A DNA stretch of 64,000 nt from the NCBI GenBank assembly GCA_963855995.1, contig OY979730.1, forward strand, positions 1,488,501 to 1,552,500, in the 5' to 3' direction. The notes beneath the pieces were generated by a model, which worked only from the letters and a program-made list of their open reading frames with translations, made no database searches and had not been told where the DNA came from. The position numbers and the translations under genes were made by a program. Shown here piece after piece: positions 12,201-27,200 of this stretch (position 1 is the stretch's first letter; every line of letters starts with the position of its first letter). The stretch comes from Muricea muricata. Its lineage: Eukaryota > Cnidaria > Anthozoa > Malacalcyonacea > Plexauridae.

Positions 12201-15200
12201 CCACGCAAGGAGGTGTTCAGGATAGCACTGCGTGGATGACGACATTTGAAATGTCTTATACTGTGGATGGAGTCAACTTTGCGTTTTATAAGTTTGCTGG
12301 CGAGACGAAGGTACAAAAATTATTAACGGAGTTATTAATATTGATAAAATTTATAATTATGACGTATTTTGTTAAGAGATGGTCATTTAATAGTTAATTT
12401 AATAAAAATGTTATGACAAGCTAGACCTGTCAGCTCATGATGAAATGAAAAGCTCCATTCGAAAATACATGAAAATATATGCAATCCTATCTACACAATA
12501 CGATTTGTCGCATACGATCCTTACTCTTGGTATATGTCATCGAGTATATAAACACGCGATTAAAACTCATTAATAAATGTGTCTGTTCTTTAGGAATATG
12601 ACCGAAAAATACAATTATTGGTAAATTGTCCTTAAATTAGGCACAGCTACCCATGAAAGCATGAAGACACACCTTTTATACAGATATGCTTATTTTTTGT
12701 CATAATGAAACACGTACCAAGCCATCTAAATATTGATGCGAATCCCTCTTTCTGGCATCGACGCAAAATTTTTAATTATTAAAATCGACAAATATATATG
12801 TATATATATTTGAAACACGTACTAAACTATATAAATCGACAATAGGATTCGGACACTGATACTGCTGATGTAAAGTCTGAAAGCTCGGATAAGCCACCTG
12901 AAAAACCTGATAACCCACCCTCAGATGAATGAGACTTTAATGTGCACCTGTTTTAAAAAATTTTGACTTCTTTGTAAAAATACCATAATAATGTATCTCA
13001 GAATTCATATTTTAACTTTTCTAAAAGGGTTTCTGTAAGTTTTAGGATTTTCATCACATTGGATTATATATGGATTATACACTCCACAATAACTATGGCT
13101 CCACAATACACTATAACATTCTTCGTATGTACTCTTTTAGGTTTTTTTGGCCAACTATGATTCTAGTTCAGTTTTCAAGCACATTTTGCCATCAACCGTT
13201 TATGCCCGTGGGATCACAATTTATCCTAAGACATGCAAAATAAGTTGTGTGATGAGAGCGGAGATTTATGGTTGTTTTGATGGTAAGACTTCTATAGCAT
13301 TTTTTCGGTAAAGATAATGATGATGGTTCTGCTGGTGCTGGTAGTAACAGAACGAACCTGGGAGCTAGGTTCCCAGAAATCTCGAGAGAGTGTTCTTGAG
13401 AGAGTTTACCATCGTCAACCCCATCATTATCCTCATCATTCTGTTCAATGTTATCATTATCACCCTCATTCTGGTTATCATCGTATTATTATCATCTTAA
13501 TCATCATCCTGTTTAACTTCAATGTCATCGTTGTCATCATGACTATCTCCATCGATCATCATTATCATCATGTTATCTTCATCATCATTCTGATTATCAT
13601 TGTTATATTATCGTCATCATAATCATCATCTTTATTACCATCGTGTTCAATGTTATCATTATAATCATCAATATACCGTTCAATTTCAATGTTATCGTCA
13701 TTACCGTAATAATTACGATCATTATTGATTATCATCGTCATCATTATCATCATCCTGCTCGATGTTATTGTTGTAATATTATCATGTTATTCAATTTTAG
13801 ATCTTGATAACTGCGCGTCAGTCACGTGCCAAAACAATGGGACTTGCAATGATTTATGGGATTCTTTCAAGTGCGACTGTCCATCCGGTTATGTAGGATA
13901 TTTATGTGATCTAGGTATGTTTTTTTCACGTTTAAATGTCTCTCCAGGTCCAGGTATTTTTGTCTGTCCTTTCTCACGAGAGAAGTTCGCCATCTTAAAT
14001 TTACCTGCGAGCAGGTGTATTTACTTTTATGATACCTAATTAGCCTAGCCTGCGTATCAGGCGGTTAGGGTGCGGACGAAGGGTAGGAACAAACCGCCTG
14101 CGGAAAAAAACTAGTAGTTTTTTAATTTCCCCCCATACTTAGTAGGTTTATTAATATAATTGTAACCGACCAATCAGGTAATACTTTTCGCATGTCAAAT
14201 TCACGTTGCTTGAAAACAATAATAAAAGAGCTCGAACTGTCAAATTATTACGCGTACAAAGAACTTATATATTCATGCAAACGATCAACGATACGCGTTG
14301 ATGTAACAAACCACTGTGGTCCTTCAAAGCCTCAAGAAATTTTCGTTCCGTGGCGTGTTCTTCACTACTGTAAACAAATTGCGGTGGAGAGCGTATGATT
14401 TCAGTCGTTGTATGTTCATTAAGTTTTACAGCATCGAAACCCAATGAATGCATCTTTGCTATCTGGTCTGCGGTTATGCTAGTGAGGGGAGATATAACCA
14501 GTATACAAGTCGAAATGTCTTTCTCTGTTCGCCTCATCGACCGCTTGGCAAGAGCAAATACGTTAAATATCATACTTTTCCCACTACCAGTCGGTAATAC
14601 GGCCAGGACGTCTTGCCCCAAACGAAGCTTTTCTACTGCAACTTGTTCTTCTTTCAAAATAATTTGTTGCCAATTATCTCTTACAACATTTAAAGTTTCT
14701 ATCGCTCGTTCCACACATTCCTTCACGAAAGACATATTGAATGATAATTATTACTTGGTGATGTGATTGACATCATTAGTCAAAATTAACCAATCAGTAT
14801 TACCCGATTACGAGGGGGACGCGGAATTAAAAAACTGCTAGTTTTTCCACAGGCGGTTTTTCCAACCCTTCGCCTGCGCCTTAACCGCCTGCTACGCAGG
14901 TCATACATGTATATTAGCCTTTCCAACGCTATAGGAGCAGGATAATTCGTCATTTTTTTGTACGAAATCATTGATCCTGGCAATATTTTTATCGAAAGAA
15001 AGCAACTTTATCTTGTAAGCAATTGTGTGGCCCTTAGTTCCTTCATAGATAAAGAAAATGGATGAGATAACGAATTTTCATTTCTTTAAAAATATTCACT
15101 TTTAACCGCGTATTTTCTAGGGCAATTTCAAAATGTGGCACTTAAACCTTAACACAGAGTTGGTGATAATACATACTGTTTTACCGTAATACACAAAGTT

Positions 15201-18200
15201 TGAGTCAAGTCCATAGCGCATAGGTTGCACGATTCTTCTGGTCACATTTTTCAGTTAAAGGAGGCCTTATGTGCATGCTGGAGTGACCAGGTTCTGCCTT
15301 TAAAACATCGCTGGTCATTGTCTGGTTCGTCTGAAATATTTCGCTAAATTTTCAACCAAGCATTTCTTAAGGTTGACCATCAATTTTCTGCGAGTGTCCT
15401 TCGTATGCTTGTCTATTTTCTGCCATCAACACATCATGGAAATATTGCCTTTTCATTTAAGCCATCATTTCTCTCAACTTTTAACTTTGAGTTAACATGT
15501 GATTGCGGCAAAATGAAAATCAATATTTAATCCTCATTCGACATCTGCACCATTCTCAGTGATGAACCGAGGACAAGCTATGTAGGCATGCAAAGAAATA
15601 GCTGCATTTTTATTTGTAACTTTCTTCAAAATAGAGATCAAGCAAAAACGACTGATCAAAAGGTACGAAAAACGCCCAAGGACATAAAGCTTTAACAAAA
15701 CAAGGAAAACTAACTTGCAGTTTCCACCCCCGTTACTGTAGTATTGTTATTCGCATGTGCCAGGATTAGACATTCGTTAACAAGTTAACTATTCGTTTTG
15801 TATTAACTGGCAAGCCAAAAGAAAAAAGCAAGTAGCAATATGCTTGGCTTTAAGCTAAAGTTCCGTAAGCTCACGTAAACGAATACTACTACATTAAATA
15901 ATACTACTAATGCTGTTCGCAACGTGTGTATCCAAAAAATTGTCGCAGTTAAGACTATGGCGCAGTATCGTCTTTTATGCTTGTCCTCCAACAGACGTCA
16001 ATTTGCTCTTTGAAATTATTTCCTTTTGGCATGCATTCTGGTATAGTGTACATACGCCATCTTTTTCGTTACGGTCAATTCTGGCCAAATCCGTACCATT
16101 GAAATTACCAAAGTATATAGAGATAATCCCGCCATGGCTGGATTTTGAGGGAGGTGCGGGGATGTGCGCACCTCCTCTGGGATGACATCACACCTCTCCT
16201 GAATTTTTCAGCACCTTCTCAAAACGTTTTTGCACCTCCCGTAGTAAATGTTTGTGTTAGCAAGTATTAGTGTCTATTGTTTGAAGATATTTCTTATTAC
16301 TAACCAAGCATATTTAAGTATGTAAAATGTTTAGAAGTAATGTATTTTATTTCTACTCCTTGTCGACATGGAGAGATCATAGTACCACCTCCCCTAAAAA
16401 TCTCCCCACTTCCCCTTACATTTTCGTCCATTCAATTAGAGTACATTTTTTCATTCTAGATTGTCCTAATGGGACAGACCTAGGTTTGAGTGATGGAACA
16501 ATTAGTGATTCGCAGATAACAGCTTCAACCGAATACTCTCATTCCCCTGCTGCTGGTGTGAGACTGAATTCTACCGAAAGTGGTTGGTTGGCAAAATCTA
16601 CTGACTCATATCCATGGCTACAGGTGGATTTTCAGGAAGTAGTGAATATAGCAATCATAAAAACACAAGGATCAGAAGGAACTGGACAGTTTGTAAGGAC
16701 ATTTTCAATTAGTTTTGGCAACGATGGCACAAATTTTGCAGATTACCAGGACTCTGGAAGGAAAAAGGTATTGAACAAGGACATAGCCTTTCAGCGATCT
16801 TGTTGGAAACTGTAAGCCTATAACGTTTACGAGACAACATCTAGGCAACCTTTATTGTTAAAAACAAATGTTCTTTTTCCAATGTACTTCAATTTGAATG
16901 GAGTCAATTGCAGCCATCTACACATTTAAGTTTCAACCGCGTTTAAATATAAAAAAATAGATAAACTACCATTAGAAAGTTGTAGTTCTACATTTTCTAA
17001 TGAATACAAATTTGGAGGTCTGACTATTTTATTCGTTTTAAAATTTACATTTTAATTGGGGACTCCAGTTTTTTTTTATACACCGTGGTAAAATGTGCAG
17101 AAACTCTTTGCTCTTAATGTATTATCACAAAATAGAAATGAACAGACGGACCACCTTAGTGGGAGCCTTTGAAGTTTGTGTCCTCACGCATGTCGCATTG
17201 CGCATGTTTATTGTGCAGGTTCTGGCCAGTCAATTGCTTTTTCTAAGCAATAGAAACGTCGAACTGGTTGTTCCGCCATTACTCTGGCCAGTCAGTTGCA
17301 TAAAAATCGGGAGACATGTTGCACTGCTGAGTGGCCCTACTGTTTATTTGTTATACTGCAGTGTAATCAACCATTAACTCTCAACTTTTGACTTACGTTT
17401 TAGATTTTCAAAGCAAATGTGGACGACAGTGGTATAGTTTTGAACTACTTCACACCAAATATAAATGCAAGATATTTTCGCATTCATCTGCTAGCACACA
17501 GCGGCGGACCCCGTTTGAGAATGGAACTTGCGGATTGTATAGTGCGTAAGTATTTTTCTAAAATTTCAATCATGAACGCAATGTATGCTTGTTTCTCACG
17601 AATCTGTGTGTTTTCAATTCACTACCACAATGTTGATGTACCAAGACAAGATTCCATACACCAGTATGCCTGGTTGTCAGTAAACTTCTCTATTGTTTTA
17701 ATCTTTCCTTTCTTTCGTATAGTTTAGGAAAATAGCCACTCGTAACTAGCTCTTCGTACACTTCAAAAAGCATCATTTTTTCAAAGAGGGTACTTTAGTG
17801 GTAAAATGCGAGCTATATTTTTTAGTTAAAACAAGATTTCACAAAATGGGACTAGAATTAATCTTATCATCTCAATTAATAAGCAATCAATAATTCTTTG
17901 ATTACAGCAGATTCCTTATGCTCGTTTCTGGTATTTATTAGTAGAATCATACTAGTATATTATTGCAAATGCTGTAATTTGATTGGTTACTCTACTCGCT
18001 ATCTATTCCTCCAATAGATAGCGAGTAGCGAAACAATCATCTTCCTGTAGAGATTTCTTTTAAAAAATTGCTTAAAAATCAAATTTTTTTTTGAATATTC
18101 CATATTTGACCTCTGATTCTACTAAAATAGTAGAATCTAATTAGATTACTTGCTCTCGATTTCTATGCGGTGATAGTTGATTCGGGCTTCGCTCTCATCA

Positions 18201-21200
18201 ACCATCACCGCATAGAAATCTCGAGCTCGTAATCTAATTGTTAATTAGTAGAATAATACAAATACACTATTTAAACGGCCACTCTCCTCGCTATGTATTC
18301 CTCGATCGATAGTGAGTAGCAAAACAACAATTTTTCTGCTGTATTTGTTTTCAATTGAAAGACAATTTGTATAGTATTTTTAACAAATTGGCTAACTAAA
18401 TCAATTTTTCATCTTCGCTACTACTAAAACTTGCTTTTGATTTCTATGCGGTGATATTTGATTCGAGCTACTCCCTCATCACCTCATAGGAATCTCGAGC
18501 GTGTAATGTAATTGCTAATCGAAAGATCCGCTTATTTTAGTATACACTGAGTTCACTGCCACCTCCTTACCATTTCATATCAACAATAATGCATATTTAG
18601 GGTTGAGCAACTGAAAAATAGGAAACACAAGAGAGAATACTCCAGAAATCTGACTCTTGTCTTCTATCTTTTTTTCACTTTTAGCCTGCACAGTCGTTCC
18701 AGCTGGCATGGAAAGCACGGAAATTGCTGACAAGCAGATCACAGCCTCGTCTTACTACACCGTAAAGTATCGTGGCATCTACGGAAGACTCAATGGCCCC
18801 ACTGACGCGTATTGGTGTCCGGATAACGATGATTACGATGCTCCATGGTTTCAGGTTGATTTTATGTCGGAAGTGTCTGTGGATGGAATCGATACTCAAG
18901 GAGGCGTCGGCAGCTACTCATCCCGTACAGAAACATTCACTGTAAGCTATGGCAGCGATGGTATTATTTTCGAGGTTTATAAAGAAAATGGCGGAGATAA
19001 GGTAAAATAGACCGTGTATCTACTGAATATCACCGTCAGTATACAGTGATCGTAGTAGACCTCGAGCTAATTAAATTTCGAGCCAATTTTTTTTGCATTT
19101 GACGTCACTATATATGAGAATGGTCCATTACAGAATGTGAACGTAAAAGGCCTGTCAAATAAAACTATTTAGCAACCATCATTTCCCTTGGCGCGCGTTT
19201 GATAATAATACCTGTATTATTTTCGCTCGTTTATATAGGTCTTCCAAGGAAACGATGACACTACTACGGTCGTATATAACAAGCTTGCGCCTCGTATAAG
19301 AACACAATACATTCGCATTAATCCGAAGACTCACGGCAAATATATAGCCTTACGAGTCGAATTTCATATCTGCAGCCAAGGTAAGTATTGATGTTGGTCT
19401 CGGTAAAGTGCATATATGTGACAACATACCCTTAATTATCGTTAATGCTCAACGAACAACTTCATAAAAAATCTTTTATCTTTGTGATAAAAAATCTTTT
19501 ATCAAATCCAAATTTTTCTGCGTTTACAGACCTATATGGAATCAATTTCTAAATAAGTGAATAATGATAATGATTTAAATTTGCGTAGCATGACCAAATT
19601 GCCGGGCTAGCTTTGCTGCCTACTGCACGGCACTCAATTGCTGAGCGCGTGAAACCAAAAGGTTTATTCAGCATAGCTGAATTGAATTCACAATAAGCTT
19701 AAGCTTAAATAAACAATTATTTGTATTTTGTACAGCATGCCTACCTGCGAATCCATGCCTCAACAATGGCGACTGTAGCATTGTATCTTTGGACAGTTTC
19801 ACTTGCTCTTGTCTCAACGGTTCATACGATCATTTTTGTCGGTGTAAGTAGCGCACCTTATATACTACACTGCACATGTACTGTGCTGTACCATCTTGCA
19901 CAACACAGCAAAGAGTTTCGTTCATCTCAGAATGTAAATAACACTATGCTACCATGTGATTATAAGCATTTTTTGCACTCACACGTGTAATAATACTTAT
20001 TTACACGTTAGAGCAAGGCTCCGTAGAATAACCGTAAGGGTTAGAATATTGTGCATCCTGTTAGAGATTGTAGGAGCAAGGCTAGGAAATTTAGACATCT
20101 AACAAGCTCAAAAGCAGTATCAACATTATTAGAAAACTACATACAAATGACCTCATTACGTAAGCGAAATTTCAATATGTCCGGATTTTTTCTATTTTTA
20201 TTCTCTTGCTAAATTGCGAGAAAGAGAGAAATTTAATATTTTCTTCCACAGAGTTCCATATTTTAACACCTTGAAATCTCATGACTACATTGATCTTCAC
20301 TAATGTGATGTTTTACCTATCTTTTGTTGCAGCTTGTTTTGATCCAATACCTTTAGGTCTTGAAAGTGGTGACATACTTAACGCTCAACTCACGAGCTCA
20401 TCCGACAAATCTGATGGCCTACACAACGTTCAATTTGCAAGGCTTAACCAAATTGCTATTCCTGACATGACAGTCGGTGGCTGGGCGCCTTACAGTACAT
20501 CCAATTCTTGGTTGCAAATAGATTTCAGGGTACTAGCATTTTCAGTGCTCCATAGTTATGTATTGCCAAATGCTCCAAAAATTCAACTCTGTAGTTTCCT
20601 ACATACAATTAATTGATGTATTTATTCCTATATATAACTGATGTTGTATTGCATCAACCATGTTTGCAGTTCCGGCCTTTTTTATAAGTTTCTTCCAATG
20701 CCAAACAGACCTAGCTGAACGTTGGTCATGCTATGCAAATATTTCTGTGTTTTTAAGTCGCGAAACCAAACAACAGGAATGAACAATGATGATGATGATC
20801 TAAAATTTGTAGAGCATGATCAAATTGTCAGGCTAGCTTCGCTTCTGGTCCTTGAAAACAATTGGTCGTGAAATAATATTCTTGCTATGGCATGACTGAA
20901 TTAGTCTTGTTGATAATGGGATAATACCATTGAGCTTGGCACAGTAGACAATTTGCATAATGGACTAAAGGTCGAACTAGGCAAGAAGAACAAAATTGTT
21001 TACCGTAGTTAGAAAGAGCATCTTAAAATTAGTAGAACCGCAAAGTTTGGCGGCGAAATGTTGTAGAATACGGAAAATATAGCCTTGCGAAGTTTGCAAA
21101 TTTTGTATATATTTGTATTACGCGCGGAAAAAGTTGAAATTGCCGCGAACATGGTAACTTTTTCTGCGCGTAATACAAATATATACAAAATTTGCAAACT

Positions 21201-24200
21201 TTTATATTTTCTATACTTTACAACCTTTTGGCACAAAACTTTGCAATTCTACTAATCGTAGGATCCTCTTTCTAGCTGTAGTAAAATATTTTTGGGTTTT
21301 TTTCTTAAATCGAATGTTAGTCTATTATGCAAATTGTAAATTTCCAAACTTCATGAGGAAGTAGGATGAAGCAGAGTGAACAAATTGTGGACTAGTTAAA
21401 TCAATGATATTTATATCGACGTCTGTTTACTAATGTTAAACCATGAATAGTTAAAGAAACTATATCCCATCTCTTTAACTATCCATGATTAAACCAACTG
21501 ACGTTTGTTAAGCCCAGAATTACGTTGAAATCACGTTGTAGACGTATCTGCGTATTTTCAACCTGCACGTTTAAAGCTCTGTGCTCCTTGGGGTATTATG
21601 TTTAATTGTCATTACGTGTTAGTCGCAAAGATCACTAAAATATTTTTTCTCCCTTACAGGTATATACAACATTAAGCGGGATCGTAATGCAGGGAAGTAA
21701 TGACCCGACAACTGACACTCGAGTGTCCGAATTCAAAATAGCTTACAGCCAAGATGGAGTAAACTTTCAGACTTTTCAATCTGATGGAGCTGATAAGGTG
21801 GGATATTTGACTAAGGTTGATGGCAGTACATCGGTTGTGCAGATAAATACGCGAGGACCAACCTTCTGTTGGTCGATGTGGATCGATGACATCACGGAAT
21901 GCACAGGAATGTTTGATGGAGATCACACATGACCACAATGGGACATGATTGTAGATGGCATTTAATGAAGCACCAACGGGCTCGGTATAGAGCCCTCGGA
22001 CTATTAGTTAGTTGTGTTTTGTCTTTCTTTTCCTTAGGAAAAGGATGGTGAAATAGATAGTAAGCACCTTAAATCCCTTATCAATTTGGCAATAGCCTGT
22101 TGAAAAACAGCGCTCACTAAAGAGTCATGAAGTTGCTTAACTAAAATTTGTAAACACTCTGCTAATGGTAATCAAAGTTACGCAAGTTCATTATGCAGGT
22201 TCTGGCAGGTCGATTGTATTTTCTGGTCAATAGAAACGCTTAACTGGGTGTTCCACCATTAGGGAGAATGCATGTTACACTGCTGAGTGATTCTTGTGTT
22301 CTTTCCTCATACTGTTCTTTAAGTAGAATAATATAGTTACCTTTTGTATCACATGGTCGTGATGGTGAGTTTGATCAACTTATCTGACTTATTCTTTCTT
22401 TTGCTTAACTAGGTTTTTATCACCAGCAGTACAATGAATGGAAACGAAGCATTTACTGCATATTTTTATCCGTCAATCATAACTCGCTTTGTGAGAGTTT
22501 ACCCAATTTCTTGGAGAATTTCCCCCGTTTTGAGATTGGAAATGTATGGCTGCACCGGGGGTATGTGCCGATTTTTGTAAAGTTTTGGTGGCATTTAGGT
22601 CAAATAATTATGCACCAATCAATTTATAGTGCTGTTAAAAGCTCTTCTCGTGCATACCTGGGGTGTTTTTTTTTCTATCCATGGGGTTTGCAATTTGACC
22701 TTAAAAGAGCTGCAAGGGTGGAAGATTTGATCACAAATGAGCTTTCGTGCATACATTATAAAAATTCTTGTCCTTTATCAAAATTACGCTGGGAGAAACC
22801 TTTGCTTCTCAGAAATCAAATATTGTCTCCATAAACATTTTACAAGATTGTAGATGTCTCTGACTCGTCGAGTTATTCGTCGTTCGCTTTCATTTTTCTG
22901 TTGTTTCAGGCTTATATTTACCCGTGAAAACTGTGACATTAATAACTCACTAGTCTTCGTTTTTAAATGTTTTAAAAGAAAACTATTACTACTCGTGAAG
23001 TGATTAAAAATTTTGATATTCGAAATTTTATGACAAATGTTTTTCGTTTCAGTTCATTTTTGCCTGTCGAGCCAATGTTCGAGCAACTCTCGTTGCTTGG
23101 AAAATGATACTGGCTACAATTGTATTTGTGATGAGGGATACTCTGGAGAACACTGCAAAAGTAAGGACATGATTTTACTGGAATTGTTGTTTATAACGCT
23201 TCTGTCAATTAAGGCTACTGTGCCATACCTGCAGCACATTCAATACCATAGTACCACAGTACCATCGTCTATTATCCCATCATACCATACCTTATCATAC
23301 GATGCCGTACCCTAAGATACCATACTATACCAAACCATGCCTTGCCACATCATGCGATGTGGATTGGTCCCACGAGAACTAAGCAGCTTTCGTAAAAAAA
23401 TCATATATGGGCACGCTGACCACGCAGAGCATATCATCCCGATTCCTGTACTATACTATACTATACTATACTATACTATACTATACTATACTATACTATA
23501 CTATACTATACTATACTATACTATACTATACTATACTATACTATACTATACTATACTATACTATACTATACTATACTATACTATACTATACTATACTATA
23601 CTATACTATACTATACTATACTATACTATACTATACTATACTATACTATACTATACTATACTATACTATACTATACTATACTATACTATACTATACTATA
23701 CTATACTATACTATACTATACTATACTATACTATACTATACTATACTATACTATACTATACTATTAATACTTTATCCCAATTTAAATGCAGGTATACATC
23801 TAATTTTGTTTGAGCTTGACATTCAATCAATATACACCAGATAATATACACCAGCAGATCTGTTTATTTGGAACTGACTGGCCTGAGTTTTCAACGTTAG
23901 CCAGAGAGTGCCTTAGTTTAATTTCTCGTTTTAGTTCATTCTTGCCTGTCCAACCCATGTCCGACCAATTCTTATTGCTCACCATCCGCTGCTGGTTACG
24001 ACTGCACTTGTTATGGTGGGTATTCTGGTGAAAATTGCGAAAGTAAGTGGACGACATGATTTTACTGGAATTGTTCTTTATAGCACTTCTGTCAATTGAA
24101 ACTACTGTACCATACCTGCACCACATTCAATACTATAGTACCATTGCTCATTATCTTATATCATACCATAATATACTTGTACACAAATAGTTCATATTAC

Positions 24201-27200
24201 CATCCGTAGCATATCATATCATACAATATCACTGCACGCCATGCCAAGCAATACAATGGTATACCATATCATATCATACTTTATCCATACCATACCCATG
24301 TCATACCATATTATACCATATCATACCATACAATACCATACCATGTATGCCATAGCATGCCACACTATATCACCCATATACTTTGTCCAAATTTAATGTA
24401 GGAATACGTCATAATTTTGTTGCTGAGCTTGTCATTCAATCAATATACACCGGTTAATATGGATGACTGTAAAATTCTCTGAATCCGGCCTTCCACTGAG
24501 CAGTTGCCTATGTATAATATAACGACTTATTTAGAAATAATTTTGTGATTCCTCAATCTTTTTTCCTTTTTGCAGTTTACGATATTGTGACGGTAACAGA
24601 CGGTGGTGGTGATAGTAGTCACGGTGGTGGTGATAGTAGTCACGGTGGTGGTGATAGTAGTCACGGTGGTGGTGATAGTAGTCACGGTGGTGGTGATAGT
24701 AGTCACGGTGGTGGTGATAGTAGTCACGGTGGTGGTGATAGTAGTCACGGTGGTGGTGATAGTAGTCACGGTGGCGTTACAGAATCTCCTTCTAGCCAAA
24801 CTACTCAAAGTACCTCCAGTCTAAATCCAGCTACCCCTTTAACAACTCAAAATAATCTCGAAACAACAGTTAATCATATATCAGGGACAGCCCAAACCAG
24901 TCTAAGTACAGGTCCAGAAACTACAGTTGATCTTCTGTTGGAAACAACCCAAGGCAATATTGATACAGCTCCAGGCACGACAGCCATTCCTTTACTGGGA
25001 ACAACTCAAGACAATATTAATACCGGTCCAGGTACCACGGTCAATCCTATATCGGAGACAACCCAAACCAGCGTGATTACTGCTCTAACTGATCCAGTTA
25101 TGACAGGTTCAACGGGAATAATCGGTTCAAATCCGGTTCCTACCAATTACGCATCGACAACACCTGGTTATACTCTGATTGCGGGCTTTTCTTTAAACCC
25201 GATTACAGCTCAGAAATTTGGTGAAAGTTTTTTAGTTGGCTGGACAATGACCGCTGGCACGAATGTCACAGTAACCGTAGCATATAATGGTATCCCATGT
25301 TGCAATGCGGGGCCGTTTACCAACACTGGTGGTCAGTGTGATTGCCTAATATCGGATCCAAACTTTTTCGATCCAGATGGCGTGGTGAACGTTAGTGTCA
25401 TCGCCTCGAACCTAGTTTCCAGTACCCCAGCATACATCGAAGTGGAAGTGTTAAAATCTATCACTCAGGTGTCGTTTACAATGTTGACAAGTTACTCGGA
25501 CTTTGGGACCGGAGTCGAAGGACGTGGGAGTCAGCGAAACATTTTTCCAGCGGAGCATCCTGTACAGTTTAATTGTTCGCACACAGGTAGGTTTATCGCA
25601 CATGATCTTGCGGTCATCAATTATGTTTTACGCTAATAGGGTTCACCACGGCGAAATTCATTACGAGAAAAGTTTTATGCGAAGTGTTGATGATTTCACA
25701 TGAATAACAATTCCATTTTATTATCTCTTCGCAAGTATAATTTAAAATAGAAAATAGGTGAGCTGAGGGTGGTTCAGTTCTACTCTTTGCGAAAGTCGCG
25801 TAATTTGATCATCAACACAATTATTATTATTTAAAGGTGGTCCTGCAACCGTAGTGGCATGGATGTTTGATTGCGAGGTTGATGGGACCATTGCTGAATC
25901 ACATTCCTTCTTCGATAAATTATTTCCAAGCAAGACCAGTCAAATTTGTCAAATTACTTTACGATTGCAAAACAATATTAGTTCAACGTTTGCATATGAT
26001 AGCATACAGCTGAAAGAGAGCGTTATTCTCAACAGCATGACGAACAATGGTCCTGTCAAAGAAAACCAGACCATCACATTCACAATCTCATTGCAAAAAC
26101 TCGGCACCCAAACGTGTTTGTCGGTTGACTTGGGAGACAACAGTCCACTTCATGTATTTGGAGACGCTTCTTGCCCTAACAAAATCGATGTTGCTCAGAT
26201 TAATCCGAATATCCTGTCAGATCCCGTTTTCACGTTCTCTCTCAGAAGTTCCAACACTCAGGAGATTGTCATTGATCACGTTTATCCAGCTGTTGGTTCT
26301 TATAACGTCAAAATGAACGCGTCGAATGATGTTTCCATGGTAGCAGAAGAAATTGTCGTTGTTGTTTTGCCTTATACATGTCATAACCCAAACGTAACAA
26401 TAACAGGTAGGTATTGGTAGGCCTTCGTTTTCCTTGGCACTAGAGACAATGATTGTGTTGATAATAATTGTTCTTCCATCTCGTGTTTATATTTATTTAG
26501 AATACTTTAATGAACCTTCACTTCATTATTTTGGTCACTATTTTCTTCTTCAATGTTCGCCAACTAATTTCCGTCCTACTTTTCCATTTGTAAGGTGTAT
26601 CTCCGAATTCTACCAACGTCTTAAATGCGACTCAAATCTACCGCTCCGTGCCCATAGCTTTATCCATCGAAGATGAAATATATTGCGAAAAAACAGAAAA
26701 GACAAAAAGAAAATGGACTGTATTTAAACTCGATGATGATCCACGCGTTCGTACAACAGTTCCTGTTTCTAGCTTAAGAAAAACAGCGTATCGGACGGAC
26801 ATTTTTGGGTTGGATCTTTTACTTCCCGGGAAAGAATTACCGTATGGCTTCTACGAGATTAGTGCTCGAGTGGAAATGAAAGGTTTACCTGATGTGTTTG
26901 GAACTGATTCCATTTACATCCAGGTGGTCCAGACTCCTTGGCTTAAAGCTGCCGTTGTTGGCGGGTCTTATTATAGTGCGCCGTTTGGATTGACTGTAAG
27001 TTATTTGGCACGATAACTGTTGCACGCTTGGGGAAGACAAGCTATCACTTCAAACTTTGGAAAATTTACCGCAATTTCAACAATAGACGTTTTGTACGAT
27101 AACGCAAAATGCGATCGATGGAATGTCCAGCAATTTTGAATAAAATTTTAATTTGTTTTGGTTCTCGCGTTTTATCAGAGATGTTTTCCCTTCTGAAGAA

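Noticed and set aside
23337-23844. Open frames of 145-158 codons with YYTIL repeats
   Set aside because: Direct translation of the (CTATA)62 microsatellite.
24527-24824. Minus-strand TTVTTI repeat frame and overlapping VVIVVTV frame
   Set aside because: Shadows of the in-frame GGGDSSH array, whose frame continues into recognisable protein.
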